Below, in pieces: positions 45,839 to 54,442 of a DNA stretch of 64,000 nucleotides (positions are counted from its first letter, which is position 1; each line of letters starts with the position of its first letter). Source of the DNA: Veillonella rogosae JCM 15642 (lineage in GTDB: Bacteria; Bacillota; Negativicutes; Veillonellales; Veillonellaceae). Position numbers and translations under genes: made by a program. The notes under the pieces are model-generated. The model saw only the letters and a list, made by a program, of their open reading frames with translations. It searched no databases and was not told the origin of the DNA. The DNA lies in the NCBI RefSeq assembly GCF_002959775.1, contig NZ_PPCX01000012.1:113170-177169 (forward strand), in the 5' to 3' direction.

Positions 45839-45868
45839 AAAAGACACCTTTTAAAGAAGGTGTCTTTT
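45839..45868 (-). terminator. Terminator after the phosphatase gene
   Basis: Perfect 12-bp stem AAAAGACACCTT with six-base loop and T run on the minus strand. Confidence 0.85.
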
Positions 45869-45898
45869 CGCTATTTCGTCTTATTTATTATTATAATC

Positions 45899-47221
45899 TT
45901 ATTTTTCAATGACTGATTCATCGAGCTGTGTACCATCAGGCAAGAATGCTTTTACAATCAATTTATTTGGTGTAACAGTCATAGTCATATAGTTATTCTT
46001 ATCACGATCTGGCGCAACATATACGTCTAGTGGATGCTCTTTCCACTTAGGACGGCGAGCATCACCTGCGATTCCAGTAAGGATATAAAGAGGACCTGAT
46101 AGATCTCGATCAAAATTGCGCACATGCCCTCTATTACGATAGGAATGTAAATGAGCTGACAGAACTAAGTCTACATTAAACTCATCAAAGATAGGCATAA
46201 ATAATACGCCTTCGTCATCAAAACCTATAGCTCTATTTGCACCTGGTCGATCAAAGGCATATTGGAATGGATCTCTATGCATAAGAACGACGGTCCATTT
46301 TTTAGTGTTAGTCGTTAAATCTTGGTGTAACCACTGAACCTGTACATCGTACAAATCGGGATGATGCGTATCATGATTATCCTCATGATTACTTTCATAT
46401 AACATTGTATCTAATACAATGTAATGAACATCACCGAAGTCATAGGAATAGTAACGACGATTAAAAATTTCATTCCCATTAGGCGGAACTGCGAAGTAAT
46501 TCAAATACGCATAAGGCTCGCGCATTTTCCAATCTAATGTATACATCTCATGGTTGCCTAATGTCGTTGCTAATGGCACATTGGCACTCAACGGTTTAAT
46601 AGAGTTAAGCCATGTACGCCATTGATAGGCTTGTTCCCCATTATCTACAAGGTCACCCATACTAATATACAGAGCGGTCCTTGGGTTGCGTAGTGCTGAG
46701 CTCTTTACAATCTCTTCCCACTGAGAGTAATCCCCCGACTGAGAATCGGGGTAGATGAGCACATCATATACGCTAGCACCAGCCGTTTCTAGACGGTACC
46801 AATCACTACGGCGGTCTGTACCGTAACCTACGCGATATTCATATTTAGTATTAGGTGTCAAACCTGTCAATGTAGCCTCATGAATATAGGTAGTACTACC
46901 ATCATCGGTAAAAGCTTTATCTGTAGCATTTATGGTTTGTATAGTATCGGTCCCATCTTGGCGATATTCTATGATAGCATCAGATTCACTGTTATCAGAC
47001 TGCCACATAATGGTTCGGCTTGTGCTATTATCTTGAGCTACAATTTGTCGAATATAACGGCTTTCGGAATCAAGGAGCGGTTTTATCGCTTGACCACTCA
47101 CAACAGCTGCAGTCCGAGCAATTCGACTGTATATAGTATCCCTATATACATAACTACCTACAGTGGCACCAACCACGGTAATAATAGCTAGTAAAGATAT
47201 AATTAATCTTTTTTTGTTCAT
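45899..47221 (-). CDS. Purple acid phosphatase-like metallophosphoesterase
   Basis: 440 residues. An N-terminal hydrophobic segment (LIISLLAIITVVGATVGSYV, about 5-24) acts as signal or anchor, so the enzyme is periplasmic. A fibronectin III-like domain follows (EATLTGLTPNTKYEYRVGYG). The calcineurin-like catalytic domain shows YPDSQSG, SMGDLVDNGEQ, TLGNHEMY, VLMHRDP and SAHLHSY, the full dinuclear metal set. It probably releases phosphate from extracellular phosphoesters. It is a single gene with AAGGA before the ATG and its own terminator. Confidence 0.9.
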   Translation of the reverse strand: MNKKRLIISLLAIITVVGATVGSYVYRDTIYSRIARTAAVVSGQAIKPLLDSESRYIRQIVAQDNSTSRTIMWQSDNSESDAIIEYRQDGTDTIQTINATDKAFTDDGSTTYIHEATLTGLTPNTKYEYRVGYGTDRRSDWYRLETAGASVYDVLIYPDSQSGDYSQWEEIVKSSALRNPRTALYISMGDLVDNGEQAYQWRTWLNSIKPLSANVPLATTLGNHEMYTLDWKMREPYAYLNYFAVPPNGNEIFNRRYYSYDFGDVHYIVLDTMLYESNHEDNHDTHHPDLYDVQVQWLHQDLTTNTKKWTVVLMHRDPFQYAFDRPGANRAIGFDDEGVLFMPIFDEFNVDLVLSAHLHSYRNRGHVRNFDRDLSGPLYILTGIAGDARRPKWKEHPLDVYVAPDRDKNNYMTMTVTPNKLIVKAFLPDGTQLDESVIEK

Positions 47222-47312
47222 ATAATTCCTTTATTAACTAAACTGTTTGACTAATATTTAATATGAACACATTATAAAACTTACACTTAACTTTAAGTCA
47301 AATAAGATTTTG

Positions 47313-47708
47313 CTATACCTCTTGAATATCTACTTTTCTATATCTAGCAGAAACACAACCCAACATATTTAATTGCGGTATGTTCCATTCATTAGGTAAA
47401 TAGATATCACATGTGATTTCATCACCTATAGAATTATTGGCTATAAATTGATAGCGCCCTAATTCTTCATTACTGTATACTCTTTCAACCTGATTTAACG
47501 TAGTGGCACCCCAAAATCGACTAAATTCTGACCAAATAATTTCCGTATCAACTTGAGATAACTCAACCTGTAGTCGATATGTTATGCCAACTTTGCATCG
47601 TTTTTTTAAGCCCTTTTCGTCAGCACTACAAACCTTAGTGGAGCCTTTATCAAAAGACCATTCTAGACCATCTAATGATTTAATTTGGGTAGAAAGAAGA
47701 TTTATCTG
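47313..47708 (-). pseudogene. 131-codon open frame without start codon, in frame behind carbonic anhydrase
   Basis: Directly after the carbonic anhydrase TAA the same frame stays open for 131 codons (QINLLSTQIKSLDGLEWS near the start, ending KVDIQEV) and then stops at 47313. It has no ATG, GTG or TTG in a usable place and no ribosome binding site of its own. Codon content looks protein-like, with Trp and Cys scattered (e.g. WSEFSRFWGATT). It is probably the remnant of a gene whose 5' end was lost, or a stop-codon readthrough extension. No family is recognised. It fills most of the 490-base gap between the phosphatase and carbonic anhydrase genes. Confidence 0.4.
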
Positions 47709-48296
47709 TTATTTTTCGTAATATTGCTTCATTTGTGTATAGCCATTAACGATGACTTCGATTTCACCCGTTCTAGGATGGAAGATAAGACCGTGAATAG
47801 GCACATCTTTAGGAATCAAAGGATTCATGCGCAATTCGTCTACTGTATCCTCTACATTTTCAGCAGGATGTGTAAAGCCATCGGCCCAGCGTTCCATTTC
47901 TTTTCTCACCATGTGAATCGCTTCAGGTGCAATGCCACGAGCCAACATTTTTTTAGACAAGCTTTCAGCTGTCGTTTTAGCCATACCACATTCATGGTGA
48001 CCAATGATAAAGATTTCATTTACACCTAGCTCAAAAATACATACAAGTAAGCTACGCACGATACCATCAAAAGGACCTGTAATACAGTTACCTGCAGTTT
48101 TAACGATTTTTGCTTCACCGCGGCCAATATCCATGGAGTCCTCTAAAAAGTTTACGAGACGCGTATCCATACATGTAACGATAGCCATTTCGCGGCTCGG
48201 CATTTTACTACATTTAGTGTCGGTTTCAACGTAACCCGTATTTTGATCTTCTACATATTCTCTATTATGGGCTAAAATATCATCTAATAAACTCAT
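47709..48296 (-). CDS. Beta-class carbonic anhydrase
   Basis: 195 residues. Zinc ligands are Cys42 (in AIVTCMDTRL, with the Asp44-Arg46 dyad), His100 and Cys103 (IIGHHECGM). It hydrates CO2 in the cytoplasm, useful to a CO2-fixing/carboxylating fermenter. GGAGG lies upstream. A terminator hairpin belonging to ilvN (48314-48340) sits just before the ribosome binding site. The frame beyond the stop remains open for 131 codons. Confidence 0.93.
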   Translation of the reverse strand: MSLLDDILAHNREYVEDQNTGYVETDTKCSKMPSREMAIVTCMDTRLVNFLEDSMDIGRGEAKIVKTAGNCITGPFDGIVRSLLVCIFELGVNEIFIIGHHECGMAKTTAESLSKKMLARGIAPEAIHMVRKEMERWADGFTHPAENVEDTVDELRMNPLIPKDVPIHGLIFHPRTGEIEVIVNGYTQMKQYYEK

Positions 48297-48313
48297 AGTA
48301 CCTCCTATATAAA

Positions 48314-48340
48314 AAGACCTTGGTACACAACCAAGGTCTT
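48314..48340 (-). terminator. Terminator between ilvN and carbonic anhydrase
   Basis: 11-bp stem AAGACCTTGGT with a five-base loop and TTTTT on the minus strand, only 18 nt before the carbonic anhydrase start. Carbonic anhydrase expression by readthrough from ilvBN would therefore be limited. Confidence 0.85.
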
Positions 48341-48460
48341 CATATCAATAATGGTCGATATAAATATTATATCATATGCAGTTGTATACACTCTAAACCA
48401 TTACCATTTCTGTAATACACTTACATTATAAATAGGCTTAAGCTAGATTTAAAACAGCTC

Positions 48461-48973
48461 TTATTTATCAGGTGTAGATAATGCCTCGATTGCCACGCTA
48501 CCTCCGCGTACAACTTCAATGCGATTCACGAACATATCTTTAAATAAGGCAATCATGTCATTATTTTTAGATACGGTCTTTACACATTGTATCAGTACAG
48601 ACTTACGGTTATAGTCCACCACTAAGAGATCAAAGGTTTGAGCAATACGAAAGATTTCTTGTTTATCTGCTTCTTTACAGTTATTAACCTTGATAAATAA
48701 TAACTCTTTTTTCGTAATCGGCATATCCGTAAAGTCGATAACCTTAATGACCTCTACACTGCGGTTCAATTGTTTAATAATTTGTTCATACGTCAAATCA
48801 TCACAAGTAAGGTCAATCGTCATACGCGACATAGTAGGATCTTCTGTTTCCCCTACTGTCAATGTATCTAAATTATAGTTTTTACCAGCAAAGAGACCTG
48901 AAATTTTAGCCAATACACCGATTTGGTTTTCTACATACGCTGAAATGCAGCGCTTTTTCATATGTACTTCCAT
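48461..48973 (-). CDS. ilvN: Acetolactate synthase small (regulatory) subunit
   Basis: 170 residues. The N-terminal ACT domain (ISAYVENQIGVLAKISGLFAGKNYNLDTL, shortened) binds valine for feedback inhibition, followed by the C-terminal activation domain (LFIKVNNCKEADKQEIFRIA). The start at 48973 is preferred: GGAGG lies four bases upstream. It is eight bases after ilvB. Elsewhere it is also called ilvH. Confidence 0.94.
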   Translation of the reverse strand: MEVHMKKRCISAYVENQIGVLAKISGLFAGKNYNLDTLTVGETEDPTMSRMTIDLTCDDLTYEQIIKQLNRSVEVIKVIDFTDMPITKKELLFIKVNNCKEADKQEIFRIAQTFDLLVVDYNRKSVLIQCVKTVSKNNDMIALFKDMFVNRIEVVRGGSVAIEALSTPDK

Positions 48974-48981
48974 AGCCCCTC

Positions 48982-50709
48982 CTATTTTTTATCCTTTAAT
49001 AACATATCACTTAAAGATTTACCTGCAGGTACCATTGGCAATACATTAAGCTCTGTAGGAATGATGAACTCAAGTAAGGTTGGGCCATTTTTGAAAGTAT
49101 CCGCCAATTGGAACCCTTTTTCAATATCCTCAACTTTAGTAATGCGCATTGCCTTAGCGCCATAAGCCTCTGCCAATTTTACGAAATCTGGCACATATTC
49201 AAATCCATCATTATCAATGATATCTCGTGTAACAATGGAGCTTTCATCCATCATCAAATTCGTACAAGCATACCGTTTATCGTAGAACAATTGTTGCCAT
49301 TGACGTACATTACCGAGGAACCCATTGTTTAAAACAATTAGTGTCACAGGTAAACGATAGTGCATAGCTGTAGCAAACTCTTGGATGTTCATTTGCACCC
49401 CACCATCACCACAGATGGCAAATACGCGCTTATCTGGATTCCCCATTTGAGCACCTAGTGCTGCAGGGAAGCCATAGCCCATAGTTCCTAAACCGCCAGA
49501 AGTCAACATTTGGTGTTGTCCTTGTACCTCTAAGAACTGAGTAGTCCATAGTTGGTTTTGACCTACGTCAGTAGTAACAATTGGGCGATCGTAGTGATTA
49601 TTGATGTAGTCAATGACTGTTTGAGGTGTTAAACCTTCTTCATCAGCTTGCGTTACAGGACGTTCTGCTTTAAGCTGTTGCAGTTGTTCAGGCCAATCAC
49701 CAAGATCATGAGGCTCAATATACTCTAAGAGTTTTTCGATAGCCAATTTAGCATCGGCTACGATTGGAATATCTACTTTAATATTTTTAGAGATAGATGC
49801 TGCATCTACATCGATATGAATAATCTTACAATGTTGTGCAAAGGTACTTAATTTACCCGTAATGCGGTCATTGAAGCGAGTGCCAATAGAAATCATTACA
49901 TCACAATCTGTGAGTGCCACATTGGGTGCATAGCCACCGTGAATCCCTACATTGCCGAGGTATAGAGGATGACGTGTATCTACGGCCCCTTTCCCCATCA
50001 AGGTCGTTACAACTGGAATACCTGTTTTTTCAATTAAATCCATCATAAGCTGGTTGGCCCCACTAATGCTGACGCCACCACCTAATAGAAACAGTGGTCG
50101 CTTAGCCTTAGAAATGATGGAGCAAGCCTTTTTAACTTGCCCTACATGAACAGCCATATTCGGTTTATAACCGCGAATATTAACCTCTGTAGGATATTCA
50201 TCAGATCCCATCGCCTTTTGAATATTTTTAGGAATATCTACTACTACAGGACCTGGACGACCGGTACGAGCAATGTAGAAAGCTTCTTTCAAAATGCGCC
50301 CTAAGTCTTTACGATCGCGCACAGTGACAGCATATTTACAAATGTTACGGACGATACCAACTGTATCCACCTCTTGGAAGGCATCATTGCCCATAAGACC
50401 TAAGTCTACTTGGCCAGTAATACAAACGAGAGGCACACTATCTGCATAAGCAGTAGCAATACCTGTTACAAGATTGGTAGCACCTGGTCCAGAGGTTACC
50501 ATACAAACCCCTACCTTACCCGTGCTACGAGCATACCCATCAGCAGCATGAGCTAAGGCTTGCTCGTGACGAGGCAAAATAACCTTTACCTGATCTTGTT
50601 TATATAATTCATCCATAATATCAATAGTAGCAGCCCCAGGATAGTTAAATAAGATTTCTACCTGCTCCTCTTGAAGGGCTTTTACCAAATACTGCGCGCC
50701 TGAAATCAT
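48982..50709 (-). CDS. ilvB: Acetolactate synthase large subunit
   Basis: 575 residues from the ATG at 50709, with AAGGAG six bases upstream; a 49-codon in-frame extension lacks family similarity. This ThDP- and FAD-dependent enzyme starts valine/leucine/isoleucine synthesis. The ThDP glutamate lies in NYPGAATIDIMDEL, the FAD region near GGGVSISGAN, and the ThDP/Mg motif GDGGVQMNIQEFATAMHYRLP is complete (shortened). It is co-transcribed with ilvN. No leader peptide or T-box is seen in the 190-base upstream gap. Confidence 0.96.
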   Translation of the reverse strand: MISGAQYLVKALQEEQVEILFNYPGAATIDIMDELYKQDQVKVILPRHEQALAHAADGYARSTGKVGVCMVTSGPGATNLVTGIATAYADSVPLVCITGQVDLGLMGNDAFQEVDTVGIVRNICKYAVTVRDRKDLGRILKEAFYIARTGRPGPVVVDIPKNIQKAMGSDEYPTEVNIRGYKPNMAVHVGQVKKACSIISKAKRPLFLLGGGVSISGANQLMMDLIEKTGIPVVTTLMGKGAVDTRHPLYLGNVGIHGGYAPNVALTDCDVMISIGTRFNDRITGKLSTFAQHCKIIHIDVDAASISKNIKVDIPIVADAKLAIEKLLEYIEPHDLGDWPEQLQQLKAERPVTQADEEGLTPQTVIDYINNHYDRPIVTTDVGQNQLWTTQFLEVQGQHQMLTSGGLGTMGYGFPAALGAQMGNPDKRVFAICGDGGVQMNIQEFATAMHYRLPVTLIVLNNGFLGNVRQWQQLFYDKRYACTNLMMDESSIVTRDIIDNDGFEYVPDFVKLAEAYGAKAMRITKVEDIEKGFQLADTFKNGPTLLEFIIPTELNVLPMVPAGKSLSDMLLKDKK

Positions 50710-50814
50710 AGGTGTCTCCTTATCTATGTAATACATGCATATTGCATTCTCAATATTCTCGTTAGATATATCTAAAAAATTGAATATCTTATATAGATGT
50801 GATATACTCAGTAG

Positions 50815-50835
50815 TGTACCATATATTGTGGTACA
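50815..50835. promoter_or_regulatory. Palindrome between ilvB and the glutaredoxin-like gene
   Basis: TGTACCA-7 bases-TGGTACA, a perfect 7-bp inverted repeat with one half turn spacing, between two divergent genes. It is a candidate operator; no known regulator can be assigned. Confidence 0.35.
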
Positions 50836-50901
50836 TGAGTATGTATAAAATCTCAAATTATGTAAGTATATGTTGATTCTATCTGGAAAGGACTGTGTAA
50901 C

Positions 50902-51180
50902 ATGAAAGAAATCTTAGGTTTCCACTTAATCGGTTGCCCTTACTGCGAAAACGCATTCCGCGCTATCGATGAACTCGTTGCAGAAAACCCTGCATACGCA
51001 GATATTCATATTAACTGGGTTGAAGATCAAGATGCTCACGAGCTCTTCAAAACTCATCCATATGAATACTATCCAAACTTGTGGTTTGACCTCGACAAAC
51101 AATACGAGGCTCAACCTGGTGAAAGCTATGAACAAACAAAAGCTTTAATCAAAGCTGTATTGGACAAAGCAATCGCGTAA
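50902..51180 (+). CDS. Glutaredoxin/thioredoxin-like protein
   Basis: 92 residues of the small thioredoxin fold. The redox motif CPYC lies near the N-terminus (GFHLIGCPYCENAFRAIDEL). A cis-proline typical of the fold is replaced by the Tyr-Pro in YEYYPNLWF. It may reduce disulfides or serve in a NrdH-like role. AAGGA lies before the ATG. It is transcribed away from ilvB and ends in a strong terminator. Confidence 0.85.
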   Translation: MKEILGFHLIGCPYCENAFRAIDELVAENPAYADIHINWVEDQDAHELFKTHPYEYYPNLWFDLDKQYEAQPGESYEQTKALIKAVLDKAIA

Positions 51181-51216
51181 TCTAGTATTACATAAAAATG
51201 TGATAAATCCATTAAG

Positions 51217-51247
51217 AAAGAGGCTAGCAATGCTAGCCTCTTTTTTT
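51217..51247 (+). terminator. Terminator after the glutaredoxin-like gene
   Basis: Stem AAAGAGGCTAGCA with complement and seven T on the plus strand. It overlaps the last codons of the converging gene at 51233. Confidence 0.9.
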
Positions 51248-51562
51248 GTCTTTCCATTCAAGATACATATGTTTAATTACTTGGATCGGTGATACAAATA
51301 ACATTCTAGGCCCACCATATCGCATGATTTCACGTATCTTTTCACGATACGTTGGCCCATAGCAATGTGTTTTACATACACTGCAAAAGGTTTTACTTTC
51401 CATATGTGGACATACATCAATACGATGCTCTGCATAATGCCAAACGTCTTGGCACTCCTCACATAGTTCACCTTTAGGCGTGTGGTGTTTATCACGACAA
51501 TAGATGCCAATAATTTGGTACATAGTTTTTAGTTCTAACTTACGTTTTTCATCAACTGTCAC
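51233..51562 (-). CDS. YgbA-type nitrous oxide-stimulated promoter family protein
   Basis: 109 residues, family PF11756. The conserved IIGIYCRDKH, CEECQDVWHYAEHRIDVCPH, and CSVCKTHCYGPTYREKIREIMRYGGPRMLF (shortened) are all present, giving eight conserved cysteines that may hold an iron-sulfur cluster or zinc. E. coli ygbA is induced by nitric oxide and iron limitation. It lies nine bases after a methyltransferase gene, in the same transcript. Its 3' end overlaps the convergent terminator. Confidence 0.9.
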   Translation of the reverse strand: MTVDEKRKLELKTMYQIIGIYCRDKHHTPKGELCEECQDVWHYAEHRIDVCPHMESKTFCSVCKTHCYGPTYREKIREIMRYGGPRMLFVSPIQVIKHMYLEWKDKKRG

Positions 51563-51571
51563 GTTAATCTC

Positions 51572-52387
51572 CTATTTTACAGACCAAGAAACCCAAGCGA
51601 CCTTATCAACGGTCTTATTATGAATTTCACCATTGATAGCTAGTGGCTCAATGAGATTTCTAATCTCTTCTTTCATATCATCCATAGCGCCCCAGCCGTT
51701 ATTATGAAGTCGCATAGTAAAGTAATTAACCGCTTTATCAAGGCTCATAACTTCTGTTTCAGGCACTGTTTTATAAGTCACTTTTACATTATGCCCTATT
51801 TCATGGATAACATCTAAACATGCTTTCATCTTTCCATCCCAAGGGAATGAGTCGCGACCAAAGAAATGTTCAGATAGCATATCTACCATTTCATCACTGC
51901 GCTCGCTGAAAGCAATCCACAAGCATTTATCATGACTTGCTTCGTGCATGGCACGAATATTTTCTACATCAAACATGATGGGACAGAAAATGCTATACGC
52001 CAAGTCGAAACTCTTATCCCAACCGAGTTCTCGACGTGTTTCATCAGACCAAGGTGCGATATATAAACTCAGATCAAGACCTTCTGTCTCTGCTAACTGT
52101 TTAGCACCTCGAATCATACCATCCGATAAATCGATACCAGTTGCCTTATACCCTTCACGAGCTATGCCTAGTGCATAATCGCAAACACCACAACCTACGT
52201 CTAAAGTCCGTCCACCTGCTACTGGTAATAGATTTTCATCCTTTAAAAATGTTAAAAATTCAGTTACTTGTGCTTTCCGATCTTCTCGATTGTGCATTTC
52301 CACAAAATATTCGGAACGGTTATTCCACGCATCTTGTTCATCACGCCAAGCTTCGTTGACCGTAAGCTCTTGTATTGTATTTGTCAT
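51572..52387 (-). CDS. Class I SAM-dependent methyltransferase
   Basis: 271 residues. The SAM motif I is LDVGCGVCDYALGIAREG (about 62-79), followed by the acidic post-I ATGIDLSDGMI. The N- and C-terminal extensions suit a small-molecule methyltransferase; the substrate cannot be read. It is upstream of the ygbA-like gene in one operon, so a link to nitrosative stress or iron-sulfur metabolism is possible but unproven. Confidence 0.85.
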   Translation of the reverse strand: MTNTIQELTVNEAWRDEQDAWNNRSEYFVEMHNREDRKAQVTEFLTFLKDENLLPVAGGRTLDVGCGVCDYALGIAREGYKATGIDLSDGMIRGAKQLAETEGLDLSLYIAPWSDETRRELGWDKSFDLAYSIFCPIMFDVENIRAMHEASHDKCLWIAFSERSDEMVDMLSEHFFGRDSFPWDGKMKACLDVIHEIGHNVKVTYKTVPETEVMSLDKAVNYFTMRLHNNGWGAMDDMKEEIRNLIEPLAINGEIHNKTVDKVAWVSWSVK

Positions 52388-52661
52388 AATATCCCCTCTA
52401 ATTAGCTACATACAAATATGTACAAGCTATAGATATATAAGTTATAAGTAGTTTTCACTTAGTTAAATGTACTATGCCATTTAACTCTCCCCTATATGCC
52501 TAGTGTTCCATCTAGGAGGTTCAGATTTTCATATAGCTATTTTTATTGTACATCATTCTCAAAATAAAATGTGTTACTCAAGTCACATTTATTATGCTAT
52601 TTCAATATTATTAAATATGTATTTTCACATAAAGACTATTTAATGTGCTTCTTACAAAAAC
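52388..52661. other. Intergenic region without recognisable gene
   Basis: It contains the methyltransferase ribosome binding region and probably its promoter. AT-rich; no ORF with a ribosome binding site, no RNA structure recognised. Confidence 0.5.
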
Positions 52662-52692
52662 AAAAGACTCCACTCAATAAGTGGAGTCTTTT
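52662..52692 (-). terminator. Terminator after lemA
   Basis: 13-bp stem AAAAGACTCCACT with five-base loop and TTTT, about 60 nt past the lemA stop codon. Confidence 0.85.
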
Positions 52693-52752
52693 ATCTCTCA
52701 TTTGGCAAATAGGTTTATACTATCTGCTCATATACATCAATGGAGTATATGA

Positions 52753-53505
52753 TTATTTCTCTTCTTGTTTCTCTACCGGAGCAGGCGCCTCTTCAGTTTT
52801 AGAAGCTTCTGTTTCAGTTTTCTCTTCACTCGTTACACTCTCATTATTAGCAGCTTCACGCTCTTGTCTGATACGTTCTTCTCGCTTAGCTTGTGCCTCT
52901 TGTTCTCTCTTTTCAAAGGACTCGCTAACTTTATCAGTAGTTTCTTTTAATTTATCGCGACCTTTCAATGCAAGCTCTTTAATCGCTTCTGGATCGGCAC
53001 CACTGAACTCAGCCAACGCACCTTCATTATTTGGATCAAAGAACGGAGCTTGTTTAAAACCTAATAAGGATGCTACAAATACCATTGGAATTTGCGCAAT
53101 AGCACTGTTGTATTGCTTAACTGCATAGTTATAAATTTCCCGTTTATTGGAAATAAATGTTTCGTTTTCGCTAATAGCTTCTAAGAATTTGCCATATTGA
53201 GTATTGGCTTTCAAATCAGGGAATTGATTTGCTAAGGCTGTAATATTTTGTACCGCCTTAGATGTTTCACGAGCCATTTCTACAAAGTTATCAGAAACTT
53301 TCAACTGGATTAGTTTTTCATAATCACCATACTCATTTACAAGACCTGTAAATTGGTTTACGATAGCAACCTTTTTCTCGTAGGCAACAATAATATTAGC
53401 ACGTGCTTCTTTTATCTCTACAGTCAAATTTTGCAATAAATTGTATTGCTTAATAAAGAAGTAAATCAAGAATACAATTAAGAAAAATATAAGTGTTGAA
53501 AGCAT
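52753..53505 (-). CDS. lemA: LemA family protein with long charged tail
   Basis: 250 residues. One N-terminal transmembrane helix (TLIFFLIVFLIYFFI) is followed by the LemA helical bundle (residues ~25-165: YNLLQNLTVEIKEARANI, shortened; FPDLKANTQYGKFLEAI; YNYAVKQYNSAI). The C-terminal ~70 residues are low-complexity, rich in Glu/Lys/Ala and coiled-coil prone; ordinary LemA proteins end near 185-200. Function is poorly known; a cell-surface or envelope role is suggested. It is a single gene. Confidence 0.9.
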   Translation of the reverse strand: MLSTLIFFLIVFLIYFFIKQYNLLQNLTVEIKEARANIIVAYEKKVAIVNQFTGLVNEYGDYEKLIQLKVSDNFVEMARETSKAVQNITALANQFPDLKANTQYGKFLEAISENETFISNKREIYNYAVKQYNSAIAQIPMVFVASLLGFKQAPFFDPNNEGALAEFSGADPEAIKELALKGRDKLKETTDKVSESFEKREQEAQAKREERIRQEREAANNESVTSEEKTETEASKTEEAPAPVEKQEEK

Positions 53506-53735
53506 AGAACCCTCTCCATTTCTATTACAAATAACAATGCAAATTTGAGAATATTATATCATACCGAATATATAAGAAATATGAAATTTCATTCATGAAG
53601 CATAAATTATAGAATACTCCATTTAGTAGTTCGTGCATGTATTTCCATTCGTTTCTCTCCTATTACTAGAATTAATATAGCTGTTTCATATATTATTTAT
53701 ATTTATTATAATAAAGAAAAGGAGGCTTTGAAAGT

Positions 53736-54155
53736 ATGGGAAAATATATGATAATACTTATGTTTCTATTGATCGCTATTGCTGTAGTTTTTGCTACTTA
53801 TAACTTATCTATAATTAGATCTATGCCTCCTGAAGAGCGTTATAAACTTCTTTACTTTAAGGATGATCAAGTCTCTATAGGCATTGGCTTAGTAAGAAGA
53901 ACATTTAAATTAAGCGATATTCGTGAGGTACGTTTTTCTAAAGGTAAAAAATTCCGTAGCATGGGCAGCTGGGCCGGCAGAATGCAAATTTGCAAACTAA
54001 ATGGTAAAACAAGCCGTTGGATAGAATTTGATGGTACTGTCTATTACAAAAAGATGGTATATATAACTAATGAAGAAATCATTGATAAATCAATAGACTT
54101 CCTGATGAATGAATTCCAAGCACGAGGAATTCGTTGTACTAAATATAGATGCTAA
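53736..54155 (+). CDS. Single-pass membrane protein of unknown function
   Basis: 139 residues. The N-terminal helix (MIILMFLLIAIAVVFATY) anchors a cytoplasmic domain with beta-rich pattern (VSIGIGLVRRTFKLSDIREVRFSK, shortened) recalling bacterial PH-like domains, though the match is weak. GGAGG precedes the ATG. It is on the plus strand, divergent from lemA, and shares the terminator at 54204-54235 with tRNA-Arg. Confidence 0.7.
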   Translation: MGKYMIILMFLLIAIAVVFATYNLSIIRSMPPEERYKLLYFKDDQVSIGIGLVRRTFKLSDIREVRFSKGKKFRSMGSWAGRMQICKLNGKTSRWIEFDGTVYYKKMVYITNEEIIDKSIDFLMNEFQARGIRCTKYRC

Positions 54156-54203
54156 CATATAATTTTCTGAACGATACATCAACCTAAAGAATAAAGACAC
54201 ATA

Positions 54204-54235
54204 AAAAGGCTTCTCGAAATTTCGAGAAGCCTTTT
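54204..54235. terminator. Bidirectional terminator
   Basis: Perfect 16-bp stem AAAAGGCTTCTCGAAA with no gap to its complement, T-ended on both strands, between the small membrane gene and tRNA-Arg. Confidence 0.9.
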
Positions 54236-54238
54236 ATT

Positions 54239-54313
54239 TGGTGCGCCTAGCAGGAATCGAACCTGCGCACCCGGTTCCGGAGACCGGCGCTCTATCCCCT
54301 GAGCTATAGGCGC
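54239..54313 (-). tRNA. tRNA-Arg (anticodon CCG)
   Basis: Minus-strand cloverleaf: acceptor GCGCCTA/TAGGCGC, D-arm GCTCAGGGGATAGAGC, anticodon stem CCGGT with loop CTCCGGA (anticodon CCG), T-arm GCAGGTTCGATTCCTGC, discriminator A and encoded CCA. It decodes CGG, a rare codon in this AT-rich sequence. Confidence 0.96.
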
Positions 54314-54395
54314 ATGAATACCTAAAAATTATACCATATAACGCTATGGTTCGGTAGTACAAAGTATATACAAACACTAGGTTCATATAGAAAAG

Positions 54396-54433
54396 CCCCT
54401 AATATTAAGTTGTATATCAACTAATATTAGGGG
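54396..54433 (-). terminator. Terminator after the LMW phosphatase gene
   Basis: 12-bp stem CCCCTAATATTA with complement and loop of 14, about 10 nt past the stop codon. Confidence 0.7.
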
Positions 54434-54442
54434 ATATTTTAA

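Noticed and set aside
48982..50900. T-box or leader-peptide attenuator before ilvB
   Set aside because: No T-box core, no peptide rich in Leu/Val/Ile and no terminator/antiterminator pair in the 190 bases upstream.
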